Assembly (NCBI GenBank): GCA_024305745.1
Contig: JAHRBS010000001.1
Span: 310,001 to 374,000 of the forward strand
Origin: Polyporus tsugae
Taxonomy: Eukaryota > Basidiomycota > Agaricomycetes > Polyporales > Polyporaceae
Direction: 5' to 3'
Length of the DNA: 64,000 nt
Below the pieces are notes generated by a model, which was given only the letters and a program-made list of their open reading frames with translations, made no database searches and had not been told where the DNA came from. Positions 10,443-22,990 of this stretch are shown piece after piece. A program made the position numbers and the translations under genes. The first letter of the stretch is position 1; every line of letters starts with the position of its first letter.

Positions 10443-13277
10443 ATGAACGTCCATCTCATACAAGTCCGTGTACCATCATCTCAGGTTATCCAGTTCACAA
10501 ACTCGCCCGTCAGATAACCGACCCGGGGTTAGCGTATATGGTCTTAGGAGGGTTTGTGGTTGCAGTGGGTACTGTTTCATAGACATGGGACGCCTTGCAG
10601 ACGTCACAGTTGCTCTCCGAGTGGCCTGCTCTTCCCATCTTCCCTGTTTGCACTGACGTGACCTATCCCACCCAGTTCTCTATGTTCTCTCTTCTTGTCA
10701 AAGAGAAGGTGCGTGCTAGGGCCGTCGTTCTGATGCTGGATTCACTCACTCAAATGCGCGTCCCGGATAGCTGTATATCAATGAAGTTGTCCTTGGAACC
10801 GCCTGTGGTGTCATTTTTGGTCCATACTGCGCCAACATCTTCAACCCCCGTGCGTGGGGCGGAGACCTCAACGTCATCACTCTTGAAGTCATGCGCATCA
10901 CCCTGGCTGCCGGTCTATTTGCGATCGGTGTCGAACTCCCGCAGTCTTATCTCGCGGATCATGCAAAGGGCCTTTTGGTAATGGTCGTTCCCACCATGGC
11001 ATTTGGTTGGCTTGTCGTTGCGGGTATGTTCTCTTCTTCCATGATTCCCAATGTCAACCTGACGCTCTTGTTTCGATGCCAAGCAATCATCTTCGTCGTC
11101 TTCCCCAATCTGAACTTCATTTCGTCCATGGTCATCGCTGCTTGTCTAACGCCCACTGACCCCATTATCTCCGCTGCTATCGTCGGTTCGTTTTCTATGT
11201 GGTTTCCTAATATATGCTGCTGATTTGGGCATGACAGGCGGAAGGTTTGCTACCAAGCACGTTCCTTTGAATCTTCGCCGCGTTCTCTCCGCCGAGTCTG
11301 CTGCCAACGATGGTCTTGCCTACCCGTTTCTGAGCCTTTCGATATATCTCACCATTGAAAGCTCCAAGCGAGTTGCCATCGGCGAATGGTTCCTTATCGG
11401 CTGGCTATGTACGTCCTCATTCCCTTGTCGTGCTTGCCCACCCACTCATAGCCAACTTAGATCAAGTCATCTTGGGCACCGTCATCGGTGCGGTGTTAGG
11501 CGAGTAACACTATCACCTACCTCTGGCGACAGGGGGGACGCTGACTCGTCGACAGGCCTTGGCTTTTCCTACTTGATGAAGTTTTCGCACAGGAAGGGTT
11601 TCATTGACCGAGAGTCTTACGTTGCCCAATATCTTGCCTTGGCCCTGTTCACCATTGGGGTCACACGCACGCTCGGGAGCGACGACCTCCTGGCTGCCTT
11701 CGCCGCTGGTACGTTTCCTGTCAAGTCTTCACGATCTGTCGCTTTATAGAGATGCTTGCAGGCACTGCCATCAGCTGGGACGGTCACTTCAACACACAAA
11801 CCGAGGATGAGGTCTTCTCCTCGGTCATTGACCTGGTGCTGAACTGCGGGTGTTTCATCTATATTGGCGCATGGATGCCGTTCAACATGTTCAATGCACC
11901 TGACCTCTATCTTACTCCCTGGCGCCTGATAATTGTCTTCCTCGCGGTGATCTTCCTGCGTCGGATCCCGCCGCTGTTGTTGCTTTACCCTTGGGTCCCG
12001 GAAATTGCTTCATGGAAAGAGGCGCTCTTCTCCGGACATTTTGGTATGTGCTGTCCACTCATCCCATTGACTACCTTCCGATTTTGACTTCCCGTAACAG
12101 GTCCAGTGAGTTAGATGCGGGCTCATGTTCTTCGCATATAACTCATCTCCGATATGTGTCGTTTGTTTAGATGGGTGTCGGAGCGATCTTCATCTCCACG
12201 CTAGCCGTCACGGAGTTACCGACTCCTCAATCTCCGCCCCAAGGCCAGGCTGAAGTCCTTGCGGCGACGCTGCAAACCATTGTGTCCTTCGTCGTGCTCG
12301 GATCCATAATCATTCGTCCGTCACTCTGTTTCTCCACCACGTGTCAGAATGCCGCTCACGCGCTCGCCTGCCGCCAGATGGCCTGTCCATTCCTTTCTTC
12401 TCGTTCGGACGCAATGTCCACTCGCGGACGCTCTCCCTCTCGCGAACCTGGACGTCGCGCACCACGAACGCCCCTGACTGGCTGCTCGGGGCGCGTGACA
12501 CCCCCGCCGAGGTCACACGGCCTGCTTCCCCGGTGACGGAAGGGCGGGATGTTGAGCAAGGTATGGAGGAGGTCGACCCGACGAGCGTGACCAAGACCGT
12601 GGCCAAGTCGCAGGAGGATGTGAACAAGGAGAGGCACGTCCCGGAGTTGGGTCCCGCGGCGATGATCAGCGACGCCACGGCGAAATCCACGGTTTCACAG
12701 CCGACGTCTTCGAATGACGAGAGCCGTGTAGGTATCGCTCGCTTTCTCGCCGCGTGCGAATGCTAAACGACATGTCCTGCAGACCACATTCGAGACGGGC
12801 AAAGCCGCGAGCTCGGACGCAAACAGTCCGGAGAACGTCGACCAGCCAGGCAACGACAGGCCGCCGTTGTCAACGGACGACGACCTCGCGGGGCGTCCTC
12901 CCCTCGCCTCAGGCGTGCAAACTCCTGCCTCCGACTCTGGCATGAGCACCCCCAGGAGCACGAGCCACTCGGGCACGCAGACCCCCGTCTCGCCTGGCCC
13001 CCGCACGGTCAGGTTCCCTCCAGCCGACGAGCTCGCGACCTACCTCGCGGCCCACCGCGCTGCTAGTACTACTACTAGTGCCGGCGGCACCCAACCCCCT
13101 TCTGCTTCAGCGCGCGCGGTTCGCTTCCCCGAGGACGCTTCTGCTTCTGCTTCTGTTTCCCAGCCTGCCCGTGGTGGCCCCGGTGCATCTGACGTCGTTG
13201 GAGACGCCGGAGTGACGAAGTCTGAGATGGGGGGAGCGGCGCAAGGGGCTGATGCGTCGGTCGTCCCCGCTCAATAA
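10443..13277 (+). CDS. NHA1: plasma-membrane Na+(K+)/H+ antiporter, fungal Nha1 type
   Basis: CPA1 cation/proton antiporter exporting Na+ and K+ in exchange for protons, with about 12 membrane segments and a long cytosolic tail. The start MNVHLIQVR is spliced (donor GTACCA, phase 0) to ITDPGLAYMVLGGFVVAVG, matching the short N-terminus of yeast Nha1. Next come FSMFSLLVKEK, then LYINEVVLGTACGVIFGP. Ion-site signatures are CLTPTDPIISAAIVGGRFA and LSAESAANDGLAYPFLSLS. Further core segments include VTRTLGSDDLLAAFAAGTAI and FISTLAVTELPTPQSPP. After the last membrane segment comes the conserved HGLSIPFFSFGRNVHSRTLS, then a disordered Ser/Thr/Pro tail with GVQTPASDSGMSTPRS, as in Nha1 tails that carry regulatory phosphosites. 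The gene has about ten short introns. It converges on the acyl-CoA-oxidase-like gene. Confidence 0.92.
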
Positions 13278-13887
13278 CATAGGCCCGTGGCTCCGACAGA
13301 GCCACGCGCGTGTGGGGGCGGGCGGGAGGGGTGCAGGAGACAGGCGGGGCGTAGGTAGTGGGATGTTAGGGGAAGAGGGGAGGGAGTGATGCCGGAATGT
13401 TGGGGAAAACGCCTTTGGGCTGTTTTTACGTTTACGTTCAGTTCAAGTTCACGTTCACGAAACCTATAATCTCTCGAATCACGTTCGCGAAATAGACTTC
13501 ATAGACTTTATGTCCGGACGATGCATGGTGGGCATCTCGGTGTGGGATATCACTGGCCTTCGCGGCGAAGAGGGTTCGCGATACCTCGTGTCGCGGTGCT
13601 GAGGTCTTCTGGATGCACTGATGACGAGCAAGCGGGGTCTGTGTCGTAAACGAATGCATTCGATCCGATAGCATGGGAGAACCCGTAGGACAGATTATAC
13701 AACAGTTAATGGTACAGAGACGAGTCGAGAACTAGTCCTGAACACGATATTCTAGTTTACAACACGTAACTTAGGACCACTGGTATCAATTCTGCGTACT
13801 AGCGACGAGCAACGGCACAACAACGGGGAAGGACGCCAGGAAGAGAGAGAGATAACGGTATGAGGATCATGTGCGCACGACCAACAG
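13278..13887. other. convergent 3' intergenic region
   Basis: A 610-bp spacer between two converging stops. It is GC-rich with short G-rich tracts near 13310-13390 and carries no coding frame. Confidence 0.45.
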
Positions 13888-16092
13888 TCACAGGTGAGAC
13901 CTCACCAGCTGGGCATCCTGCCCCGGGCGCCCGCGCGACTCGTCCAGCGCGTCGAACCGCGCGTTCCCGCGGAAGACCTTGAGCGCGTCGACGAACGCGT
14001 CCCAGCGCTCGTCGGACACGATCGGCGCGGTCACGTACGCGAACACGTCCATCTCCTTCACGAGCTCGCCCAGGAGCGGGAGCACCGCGTCCATCGCGCG
14101 CGTGCCCATCTCCTGCTGCGCGCGCCGGCCGAGCCCCGCGTGCTCGACGTACCACGCGGGGTCGAGCTGGACGACGTTCGCGACGTAGAGGTCGACGAGG
14201 CACGGGCGCACGGCGTGCGCGACCGCCGCGTCGTACGCCATGCGGTGCCCGATCGCCTCCATGACGGGCTGGCAGTGCGGGAGGACGAGGCGGTTGACCT
14301 CGGCGCTGCGGTGGTGCGGGACGTGCTTGACGGTGTCGCGGAGCTCCTGGAGGAGGCCGGCTTCGTGGCGCGCGAGGAGCGAGTTGGGGTCTACGGGCGG
14401 CGGCATCTCGTATCGCCCGAGGATGAGCTCGTTCACGAGCCCTGTGGCGGAAAGTGCATAGGAGAAAGGAAGAGGAGAGGAGAGGAGAGAAGGCGGCGGC
14501 GGTCAGAGCTGGTCCAATCTGAATCAACACATTCTGTGGGCGCGACTTACTGACTGCAAGCCCGAGCACGTCGCCCTCTGCGATGGCAATCCCGCGCATC
14601 TCGTTCTGAAACCACCGAAATCAGACATACGCGCACACTCGCACACACCGTGCCACTGGCAATGGTACAGTAGATGGAAAGATGGCAACTTACGTGAAGG
14701 CACGACATCTGGTTGTGAGCGAACAGGCCCTGCGCGCCGCACCGCTCCGAGACCCCGATCGCTCCCTGCTGGGAATGTTGGACCATCACCCCCTTGAAGA
14801 TGGCAGCGATGCCGTGTCGCACCCGGCTGTCGACGCTCTGGTCGCAGAACCGCGCGACCGCCCAGCGCTGGAGCGCCTGCATGACATACGCGTTCGCCGC
14901 AGCGGCGAGGATCGGCGCCTGCTGCGTGCGGAAGGAGAGGAGCGGCGTGCGGCGCGCGGGGTCGGCCGCGGGGCCAATCTGGCGGCGGAGGGAGTACATG
15001 GTCCCGATGGTGGCGTAGCACTGCATGAAGGGCAGCGCGAGGCAGCCAAGCGCGATGGTGCCGACGGTGATTCGCCAGATGATGTCCATGAGGTTCGCGT
15101 GCAGGTTCGCGGGCTTCTCGAGCGACCCAAGGAGCGCCGAGCGCGGGAGGCGGACATTCGTGAACGTCGTCAGGGAGTGCGTGAGCGGGTTCGGGCCGCC
15201 GCGGTATGGCAGAAGCCTGTGTGAATACGACGATAGACGGATAGATGCTGTTGGGTAGGTGTTTGAATGGGCGTAAATGGGGGGTTACGTACCTAGATTG
15301 AATGCCGGCACACATCTGCTTGCCGTCATTGAGGGGGACGACGAATGGTCGGTGCCCGCAGTCTTCTCCGTTGACGATCAGACGAGCGAAGACGACAGCG
15401 ACGCATGGCAGCCCGGCGGGAACCGTGGGGGGCATGAACCTATTCAATTTTCGGGGTCAAGATGTGTGGGAGGTAGATAGATGGCGGCGATACTCACTTG
15501 GCAGCACCCGGTGTCGGGGAGTGGAGAATGAACTCCCCCGATGGAAGCATGGTGGCCGTAGTCTCGATATTGCCAATATCCAGCCCGTGTCCCAGCTCCG
15601 TCATCATGTACTGCCCACTGAAACGTTGATATGTCAGGAAGAGAAGGTGCCTCGAAACGGGGAGGAACACATACTGCTTCCGGTATTGCAGCAAGTCTTC
15701 GACCAGAGGAATAAGCTCTGGCCGCCGGCCAGTGTACCGGGCGATCGTCCCCGCACAAAGGTTATACTGGATGGTGAGGAGGGTGATAGCGCCGCCGTCC
15801 AACAGCACGGCAGGGTCGTTGTGAAGCTGCCAGAACTTTGGGGTCAACGAAAGCAAATCGTCAATAGTCATGTCTATCAATGGCAGCAATGATTAGATCC
15901 CGATCCTTCAAGTAAGCAATGACCAAACCCTGATGAAGTTGAGGTTTACGCACCGTAGGAGAGGCCGATAGCCTTCGCCTTCTCATAAGAGAGGTGTGCC
16001 CGATCGTTGTGGTCCATGTAATGGATGGGCTTTCCGAAGGTATCGGAGTGGGGAAGGTGCAGCGTTCGCCTTGGATACCCCTGTGAAGTCAT
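13888..16092 (-). CDS. acyl-CoA oxidase-like flavoprotein, probably peroxisomal
   Basis: Member of the acyl-CoA dehydrogenase/oxidase superfamily, about 600 residues. The start MTSQGYPRRTLHLPHSDTF leads to HLSYEKAKAIGLSY, spliced (phase 1) to DMTIDDLLSLTPKFWQLHND. Core marks: LLTIQYNLCAGTIARYT, then MMTELGHGLDIGNIETTATM with LPSGEFILHSPTPGAAK, the flavin/substrate beta domain of acyl-CoA oxidases. Next are VAVVFARLIVNGEDCGHRPF, RLPRSALLGSLEKPANLH and SFRTQQAPILAAAANAYV. The C-terminal helical domain ends LVRSHL. The last three residues SHL fit the PTS1 consensus [SAC]-[KRH]-[LM], so import into peroxisomes is likely. The catalytic Glu position was not verified. It would oxidise an acyl-CoA, passing electrons to O2 and making H2O2. 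Several short introns are present. Confidence 0.85.
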
Positions 16093-17317
16093 GCTGAACG
16101 CAATATGTTACACGAAAATTGGAAGGATGTACAAGGGGTCGGGGATGGTTGGGCACGAGAGGGGTGTTTCGTCCTGGTCCAGCGGCATGACAAGCAATCG
16201 TACTTAAGGCTGGACGGAGTGTGGGCGCACCACAGTGGTATGGGAGATCAGCCTCCACGGAAGCCGTAACGGAAGTGGGCCACTATGCCCTAAATGCTGA
16301 ATACGAGCCACACCATACGCATGCCCTACTTGGGTCTGTTCTCGCGGGCGCGCCCGCAGCATTTTCAGACGCGACGGAATGCCGCGCCCTGCAGACTTCT
16401 CTCATCACGTCTTTTCCGCCGTCCGTTAGCGATCTCGATAGCCGAGCGTCCGGTCGGTCCTTTCCCCAAGCTCGCGGCCTCCGGCTCAGCTGGTCTATAA
16501 TGAATGAATACCGGCATCCGTCGACCCTGAATGGTGAGATTCCGTTAGCAGTGGGGTTGACAGACACGCCGACAGAAACAGCGCCATCCTAGTGGAGGGC
16601 AGAACGGTGTCTACCAACATAAAACCTGTATATGGAGAGACCGGAGAATAAGTATTGACGAGTAAATGTCTGGAAAAAGCAAGAAACACCCTAGCTTCTC
16701 CCATCAAGTTACGTACGAATCGGTTGTCACTAATGGGCATGCCTTTGTCCCTGGCAGTGGGGTAGGATTTGTTGCTTTGCGCAAATTTGCCTTCATAGGT
16801 GCCTGCCGCACGTATCAGACGGCATTGCTAGGTCGTTATAATGGACAGCGGGGAGATCAGAACGCTTTCGGGCGACTTGAAACATTACCCTTCCAATCAC
16901 AGAGCATACTATGAATGTGACTGCATACATTATCGACTCTCGAGGGTATACTAGCGTGAACGTGACCCGTTGGTCCTTTCATTAAGCGATGTTTCGGCAG
17001 GTTGATCCCGACGACAGGAACGATAACGAGCGGCGGCCTTCTCCCGCGCCAGTTTTGTTTGGTCTGACGATGGTCGGTGCCAGGACGAAGTCGACATCCT
17101 GACTTCGAGAAGCCGAGTCTGGACGCTTGGACTTCAGACGCTTCTATCAGTTCACCATGAACCCACAAAGCATGTCAAGGGAGCGGCACCTTACAGCGCT
17201 TGAACCTGGTTCGATAAAACTTATCGTTGGGAACGGTGTAACTTGCGAGCGCGCTACGTCTAGAAGTCAGCTCCTCGCACAACCCAGAGCACGTTCACGT
17301 GTAGGTCGTGAAGGAAC

Positions 17318-17989
17318 TTACCCCCGCACGCCGCCTGGATTGCGCAATGCGCAAGTAGGAATGCCATGCAGGTGCAGGTAAACGGTTCTAGCGCGATACG
17401 CCCCTCGAAAGGTTACGGAACTGATACGTTGGTCGGAGCCCACTTGGCTAAGGCTGCCGCCAAGTGCACTACGCGCGTATCCGTCTAGATAGGGACAAGT
17501 TCTAGCATGCCAACAGGCACGGACATGCGAGGAAGGATATTTTCTGGAAGGCTGACCTTTGCCGGCTACGTCGTCCACGCTCCGTGCCTCGTGCTCCGCC
17601 ATACCCTCCTTCTCGTCAATGCACCCATCCCCTGGACCACCAGTCGAATCCAGCGACCCTAGCGCTGTCGTCTTGAAGTCGCTCTTGTAGTAATACGACA
17701 CAGCGATCAATGGGTGAGAAGGTTCAACTGCGTCCGGTACCAATGAGGGCTGAAGCATGCCAGCCGCCACTGCGCGACGTCGGACGTCGGTCTTGAAGAT
17801 GAATTGGTCGGGTCGCCCGAGAGGGTTTAGTGAGCTGAGACGCTTGCGGGAGCCGGTGGGTTCCCGCGCACCCACGAAAGGTTTGCGCGCTGAGGACACG
17901 GTAGAGGTTTCCAGGACGGTGACGTGTTCATGAACCCAGAATTGGTGGCGCTGGCCCGGGGAACGACACGATCGGCCTGGATCGATCAA
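17318..17989 (-). CDS. uncertain open frame, possible exon relic
   Basis: A 223-codon minus-strand frame. Its central part (about 17570-17830) has codon use like that of the real genes and reads QFIFKTDVRRRAVAAGM, EPSHPLIAVSYYYKSDFK and GDGCIDEKEGMAEHEARSV, after which a splice donor-like site occurs. The outer parts do not look coding. I do not recognise a family. It may be one exon of a decayed gene or a chance frame in GC-rich DNA. Confidence 0.2.
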   Translation of the reverse strand: MIDPGRSCRSPGQRHQFWVHEHVTVLETSTVSSARKPFVGAREPTGSRKRLSSLNPLGRPDQFIFKTDVRRRAVAAGMLQPSLVPDAVEPSHPLIAVSYYYKSDFKTTALGSLDSTGGPGDGCIDEKEGMAEHEARSVDDVAGKGQPSRKYPSSHVRACWHARTCPYLDGYARSALGGSLSQVGSDQRISSVTFRGAYRARTVYLHLHGIPTCALRNPGGVRG

Positions 17990-20084
17990 TCTTTCCGGCT
18001 TTCAACGACCCCGGCCCGGAAGCGCCTGGTTGAACTCGTCGGCCTCGTCGGTCGGCCTGCAGCCGTTCACCGACATCTTTTGAGGGCTTGGACACCTTGG
18101 GACACCTCGAGACATTAATCCCTGTGTCATAGTGTGAGTGGTACAGGCCGCTTCTCCCTCACCTGGACGACTGAAAGTAAATGGGCCAAGCACTATGTAA
18201 CGATCACCAGGAGGGCCGGGAGGCTAGTCTCGGAAGGATGCCAACTTGAATCCACTGAAGGGACATTCCTGACTCCGCTTCGATTCCTGAGCGCGGCCGC
18301 GCTGACGTTCTTTACTATCTCTGTTCGTAACTCCGATCTACTGACGTGCGCCAGCATTCAAATCGAATAGATAAGTATGGTAGATCCATGTAAGCGCATC
18401 ATCGAGCACGACAAGTTATGAATGCTCGATGACGGACCTCAGGCCTCATGGCCGGCGGTGAGCTCGTCACTACCATTTAGTTCTACTTACCAGAGGTTGT
18501 TCCTAACGATGCGCGATTGCATACTGTATGGGCCAATGCCGCACCACACGGATACGGAAATACCGGCAACTTCTCGCGTAACCGTTATCATCGTCCCCGC
18601 ATCGTCCTCCGAGCGCTCGCGTTCTGATCATGAACCATTCGCCTAACGCATGAGTTCGAGACTTCGGGAGGTCCAGGAGCCTCAGAGGACCGGGTCGGAT
18701 CAGCGGCGCACACATAGAGAACACTTACGACAAGCAGTAACTTCGTGCATTAATCTGAGAACGCACTCGCTACCTAGCCGAGGGACGAATATGTTCTCCG
18801 CGTGTGAGCTGATCAGTCTGTGGTCAACCTGAGGAGAGAGAGCACTGAGTGCTGACGCGTGACGCACCGCCGATTACGGCTCCGTCGCCTAGTGGCGTAA
18901 TCGACATGAGAGATACCGGACAGGACGGGATGTGAACACCCGGACATAAGTACCGCCTGTTCCTGGTCTGATCTCCTCCATAGGCGATTCTGGCAGCGTG
19001 AGAGATCGCGTTCGCTCCGAAGTTCGAACACTTTGGGCTGTAGCGACGGCTGCCATGACTCTTCCCCCGACGCCCGATCCCATTCGGCGTGCAGCGTGCA
19101 CGGTCGTCGGTGCGCGGCGGGTCCAGACTCCAGCGACAGACGCTCCCGCGAACCTGGCATGCTAAACCGCAGTGAGGGGTGAGAAAACCATGAGAAGACC
19201 CTCCGGCTTGACATCGTGTAGGGAGGATGGATGGCCTACTATATACTTGCCGAACGTGCTATACGACTGCCCTTTTCGACGCCAACAATTGGCACGCTCC
19301 CCGAGTCGCCGAGCCGTGTTTGTTTGATGGCCCTAGGGGGAGTGCTTGGACGATCGGGCTCCCACAGAACTATGTAGGATTGGTAGATTATGAAGTAGCA
19401 TCTTTGCATGTCGAGGGGCTCCGTTATGTGATAGCAACAGGGGGATTGTCAGGATGAAGCCACTTCGCGCCGAAATTTGTTTAACGTGACGTACCAACCC
19501 CTGGCAGGCGAATTGTTCATCGCTGGCGTTTGATCATACCGACTGCTTCTTCGGTAGTCGTATCCACTGAACGTCCTGTGGATCATGATAATCCAACGCG
19601 TTTCAATGGACAGACAGGCATCATGAGACGAACCTTCGTTGGATACCACACAGACGCGAATAACAAGCACGGTCCATCGAAACGTCGCGCACAGGGCGCG
19701 CATGCCCTATGAGAGGCCACAATGAGGAACCTTGGAAGTCGACGTCAGTCTTGCTTCTGTCACGACTAATCAGACATCAACCTCTGGACCTGTCAGTCTC
19801 TTGTCCAGGGAACAACCTGTCGGGTAGGACGCACAGTTATGGATCCACGTCCCCCCTCGCATTTAAACTTACGGCTTGCCCGCAACGAAGCCTGTCTGGC
19901 ATGCGGATGGTTAGCGTCCACAGCACCCTCAAAAAGCAGAACGAAGCTGAGGGGTCATACTGAGCTCGTCGGACCCGCCGTCTCGGCAGACTGTCAACGG
20001 TGTGCACGGTCCCGATGAGCAAGCGCACCAATATCGAGAGGCTAGTGACAATAGGTCCCGAACGGCCGCCTGTCGCTCATATAT

Positions 20085-20492
20085 GCCACGACAGCCCGCC
20101 TGGAACACAAAGTACTCATCAGATAGAAGAGATTACGGCACCGCGTGCGCGCCGGGATATGTAGCGTGAGGTACTCTGCATTACTGGGGAGGAGGAAGAT
20201 ACACGACAGGCATCGGGGAATTTGGCACTGTGCAAAACGGGCGACAAGGGCGGGCAAAATGTAGCATTAGGCGCTTGCAATAAATCCGTTTCAAAGAGAG
20301 TGCGTCTCCCGACTTCGTCTCGCCTTTTGCACGGTGCTAAATCCTCCTCTGATGCCTGTCGTGGCGACAGACCGCCTGGAACACGAAGGACTCACCAGAT
20401 AGAAGATATTACGGCACCACGTGCCCGCCGGCATATGTAGCGTGAGGTCTTCTGCATCACTGGGAAGGAGGCCTAGGACGATAGGCATCGTC
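20085..20492. repeat. direct repeat flanking a foldback (inverted repeat)
   Basis: A segment at about 20085-20216 recurs at about 20361-20492 in the same orientation at roughly 85% identity; both contain CCGCCTGGAACAC, AGATAGAAGA, ATTACGGCACC and ATATGTAGCGTGAGGT. Between them lies an inverted repeat. The left arm (about 20203-20249) begins ACGACAGGCATC and contains TGTGCAAAACGGGCGA. The right arm (about 20314-20362) ends GATGCCTGTCGT and contains TCGCCTTTTGCACGG. This looks like a small foldback or MITE-type unit partly duplicated around itself. No transposase is nearby. Confidence 0.6.
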
Positions 20493-21130
20493 GACGAGGG
20501 CTCTGTCGTCGGGACGTCCTTTCCATATGCCGCTTGACGACGGGGTGAGGCCGGTCAGGGCGCAAGCGCCAAGGCTGAGGGAAAAGGCCTGCGATCGAGA
20601 AGGATGAGAAGACATCGGAGGTACCTTGCGTCGCAATGGACGTGGACGTAATGCCGGATTGCTGCAACAGGAGAACTGGGTGCGATTCAGAGGTCCTGTT
20701 ACGAGACGCCATCAAGGGTTGGAAGAGGTACTCACATACTCACGATACGACGGCGAATAAAGTGTGTGCCGTGGCCGCTGAATGCAGATCGGGAAAGAGG
20801 GGGAGGTACCATGTCGCAGTCTGTAGACACCAGTAGCATATAAGCGTCGGCAAACCGGGGGACAGCGAGCGTCCGCCGTCGGGGGAGTCGGTCTCGTGGA
20901 CATTCTCTTCGGCGGCAGAGCTGGTTTCTTCTGGGTTGAGGCTAGAATATCTGCCAGTGGCCCAGAATATTGGACGCTGGCATCCGATTCCAGAGACTCG
21001 GCGAGTATACTGGGTAGATTCAGGCCAAGTTGAGAACGGTACCGGTTAGTAGAAGTCGAGGAAGGAGATACGTTGATGTGTCGGTCAAAGCCGTCAGGCC
21101 ACTAGGAGCGACTTTGGGACTCCCTGGGGA
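20473..21130 (-). pseudogene. decayed coding-like region, family unknown
   Basis: The minus strand from about 21085 to 20730 stays open in one frame without a start codon. It reads GFDRHINVSPSSTSTNRYRS, NLPSILAESLESDASVQYSG and PLADILASTQKKPALPPKRM, preceded by an acceptor-like CTCCTAG. Further on, a donor-like GTGAGT and an acceptor-like CGTAACAG at about 20715-20755 precede another open stretch, SESHPVLLLQQSGITSTSIA. The pattern suggests exons and introns of a gene that no longer forms a complete frame. I recognise no domain. Chance open frames remain possible. Confidence 0.25.
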
Positions 21131-22129
21131 GTAGAAACTTAGTTTCGTCGAGTGTGCTTATCCTGTCGAAATGTATGGAGATTGTCAGGGGATGTGGTCG
21201 TGGAAGAAGAAAGAGACCGACGGACCAGTTGATGCAGTGGTGGCGCGGTCTTCCTCAAAGCGAGTCGAACCGGTTCGAACCGGCGCGTGGGGGAGGTGGC
21301 ATCCGGGGTGGTCTGAACTGCTCTACCACCCGTCTACCACGACACATGTACAACTGTAGTACTACCAACTTACTACCAACACGCCTCACGTACTCCGCGG
21401 CGACCGCGTTTCACACTTACAATAGACCGAGGGACACGCGACAGCGACGACTGTGCTCCCTGGGTAAATTCCTCAACACTCATGCTTACTTGTCATGAGG
21501 CGCAAACTCCACACTGGGTGCGTGTTGGGCTCTCCACCAGTTAAAATTGGTGACAATGACATCCAGAACAGACTAGCCTGGGTCTCTTGTTTCGTAGCCA
21601 TAAGAATAACCGGTGAGGATTAAGGTGCGCGGAACGGTCGCCGTCTGTTCGCGAACTCCGCGGAATTTTTCGGCCCGGGTCCCAGTGTATGCCACGGCAT
21701 CAACGCAGCCACGTCTGGCTCGGTACCAGGTGCAATCCAGAGCGTCATATGCGGTTGTTTAAAAAGGCGCAATACGTACGAGGCACACTGCCGAACGTAG
21801 CAGGCGGCCTTCTTGGAAAGCCGAGGGGCAAGTGAGAGCCCTAGGTATGTCCCGTGTAAGTGCCCCAAGGCAAGCCCTCGTATTCAATCTAGCCTGCTAA
21901 CGTTGCGTTGCGTTGGTTTCAAGTTCTCCTTCCGGACTGTGCCGTAACATCTGGCGACGACTCGCAAACCCTTTACGATCGGTGAGAACAGTTCTCTACC
22001 GACACTGTCAGCGCCACGATGACGCCGCATGCAGTAAGTACAGTCACCAGAATCCTCGGGGCTCTGCAAACAGTCTCGGCCTCGACTATCCCCGAGGATT
22101 TTGAAGCCACCGATGGCCGTGGACGATGA

Positions 22130-22990
22130 GGAACTACGGCACGAATGTGTCGTTCCCTGGTGTCAACTTCGAACGAGTCGCTCGGGGTTGTGCTTCCCTA
22201 ATAGGCGCCGCCAGAACCCCCGCCACGTTGGCCAGGGCAAGTTCCCCTCCATTGGCTCCATCTGGATGACTATGATACTTTGTGGCACAGGGTTCTCTCC
22301 GCCTGCCGCACCAGTAGAGAGTATGGTAAGTCGATTGCTCAACTTCAGTAGCGACTCGCACCCCATGAGTGGATGATTCTGTTTCACACCATCCTCTCCG
22401 ATGTCCCAGAACTTCACAGCCTCTCGATCGTTTCCCGCACGCCGGTCTCACATTGCAGCGGATCCTCGCAATAAACGCCCTCCCGCGAAGCGTACGTGTT
22501 ACATCTACCAATTAATATTGCTTTCGAAGGTTAATCTTGCCGATGAGTACTCACAGTTGCGAGGCGCCTGTGAAGGTGGAGGTGGAAGTCGAACACGTCC
22601 GCATCTGCGTGGTACGGACCCATTACCTTGCTCAATTGTTACTCGACCCGCTCATTCTGCATCTCACAGCGAGCAACCTCGGCCTGGTAGGTCGGCACCA
22701 TCGGCATTATCTCCGAGGAACGGATGTACTGCGACCGTCGTGCCCAGCGGCTAATTATCAGGACCGTGGACATTCGACGCGGCTTCTTGATGACCTCGAG
22801 CTCGAGCTCACACTCATTTGACCACGGTTATTGATCCCACTGAAAACCCGGCGGCAAATTCAGCGACAAATGTCCCCGTGAAGGCGCCGATCCGAGCCCT
22901 CGTTTACGCTGCCTGGCTCCTCGGCTTCTTGACAGGGCGCTTGGGTTGATGAACGGAGCTCTCAGCGGCGTCTTTCAAATCACCTCATCC
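22130..22990 (-). pseudogene. decayed coding-like region with in-frame stop
   Basis: Minus-strand frame reading KKPRRMSTVLIISRWARRSQ, then SSEIMPMVPTYQAEVARCEM, QNERVE, an in-frame TAA, and QLSKVMGPYHADADVFDFHL, ending before a donor-like GTGAGTAC near 22548. A second open piece starting MKFWDIGEDGVKQNHPLMGC follows at 22417-22163. The heptad-like, charged first part and the clean continuation across a single stop suggest a recently disabled gene or mobile-element protein. No family was recognised. Confidence 0.25.

Noticed and set aside
21255..21285. tRNA B-box-like GGTTCGAACC
   Set aside because: No A box, no acceptor stem and no anticodon arm can be folded around it; it is part of a short palindromic GAACCGGTTC stretch.
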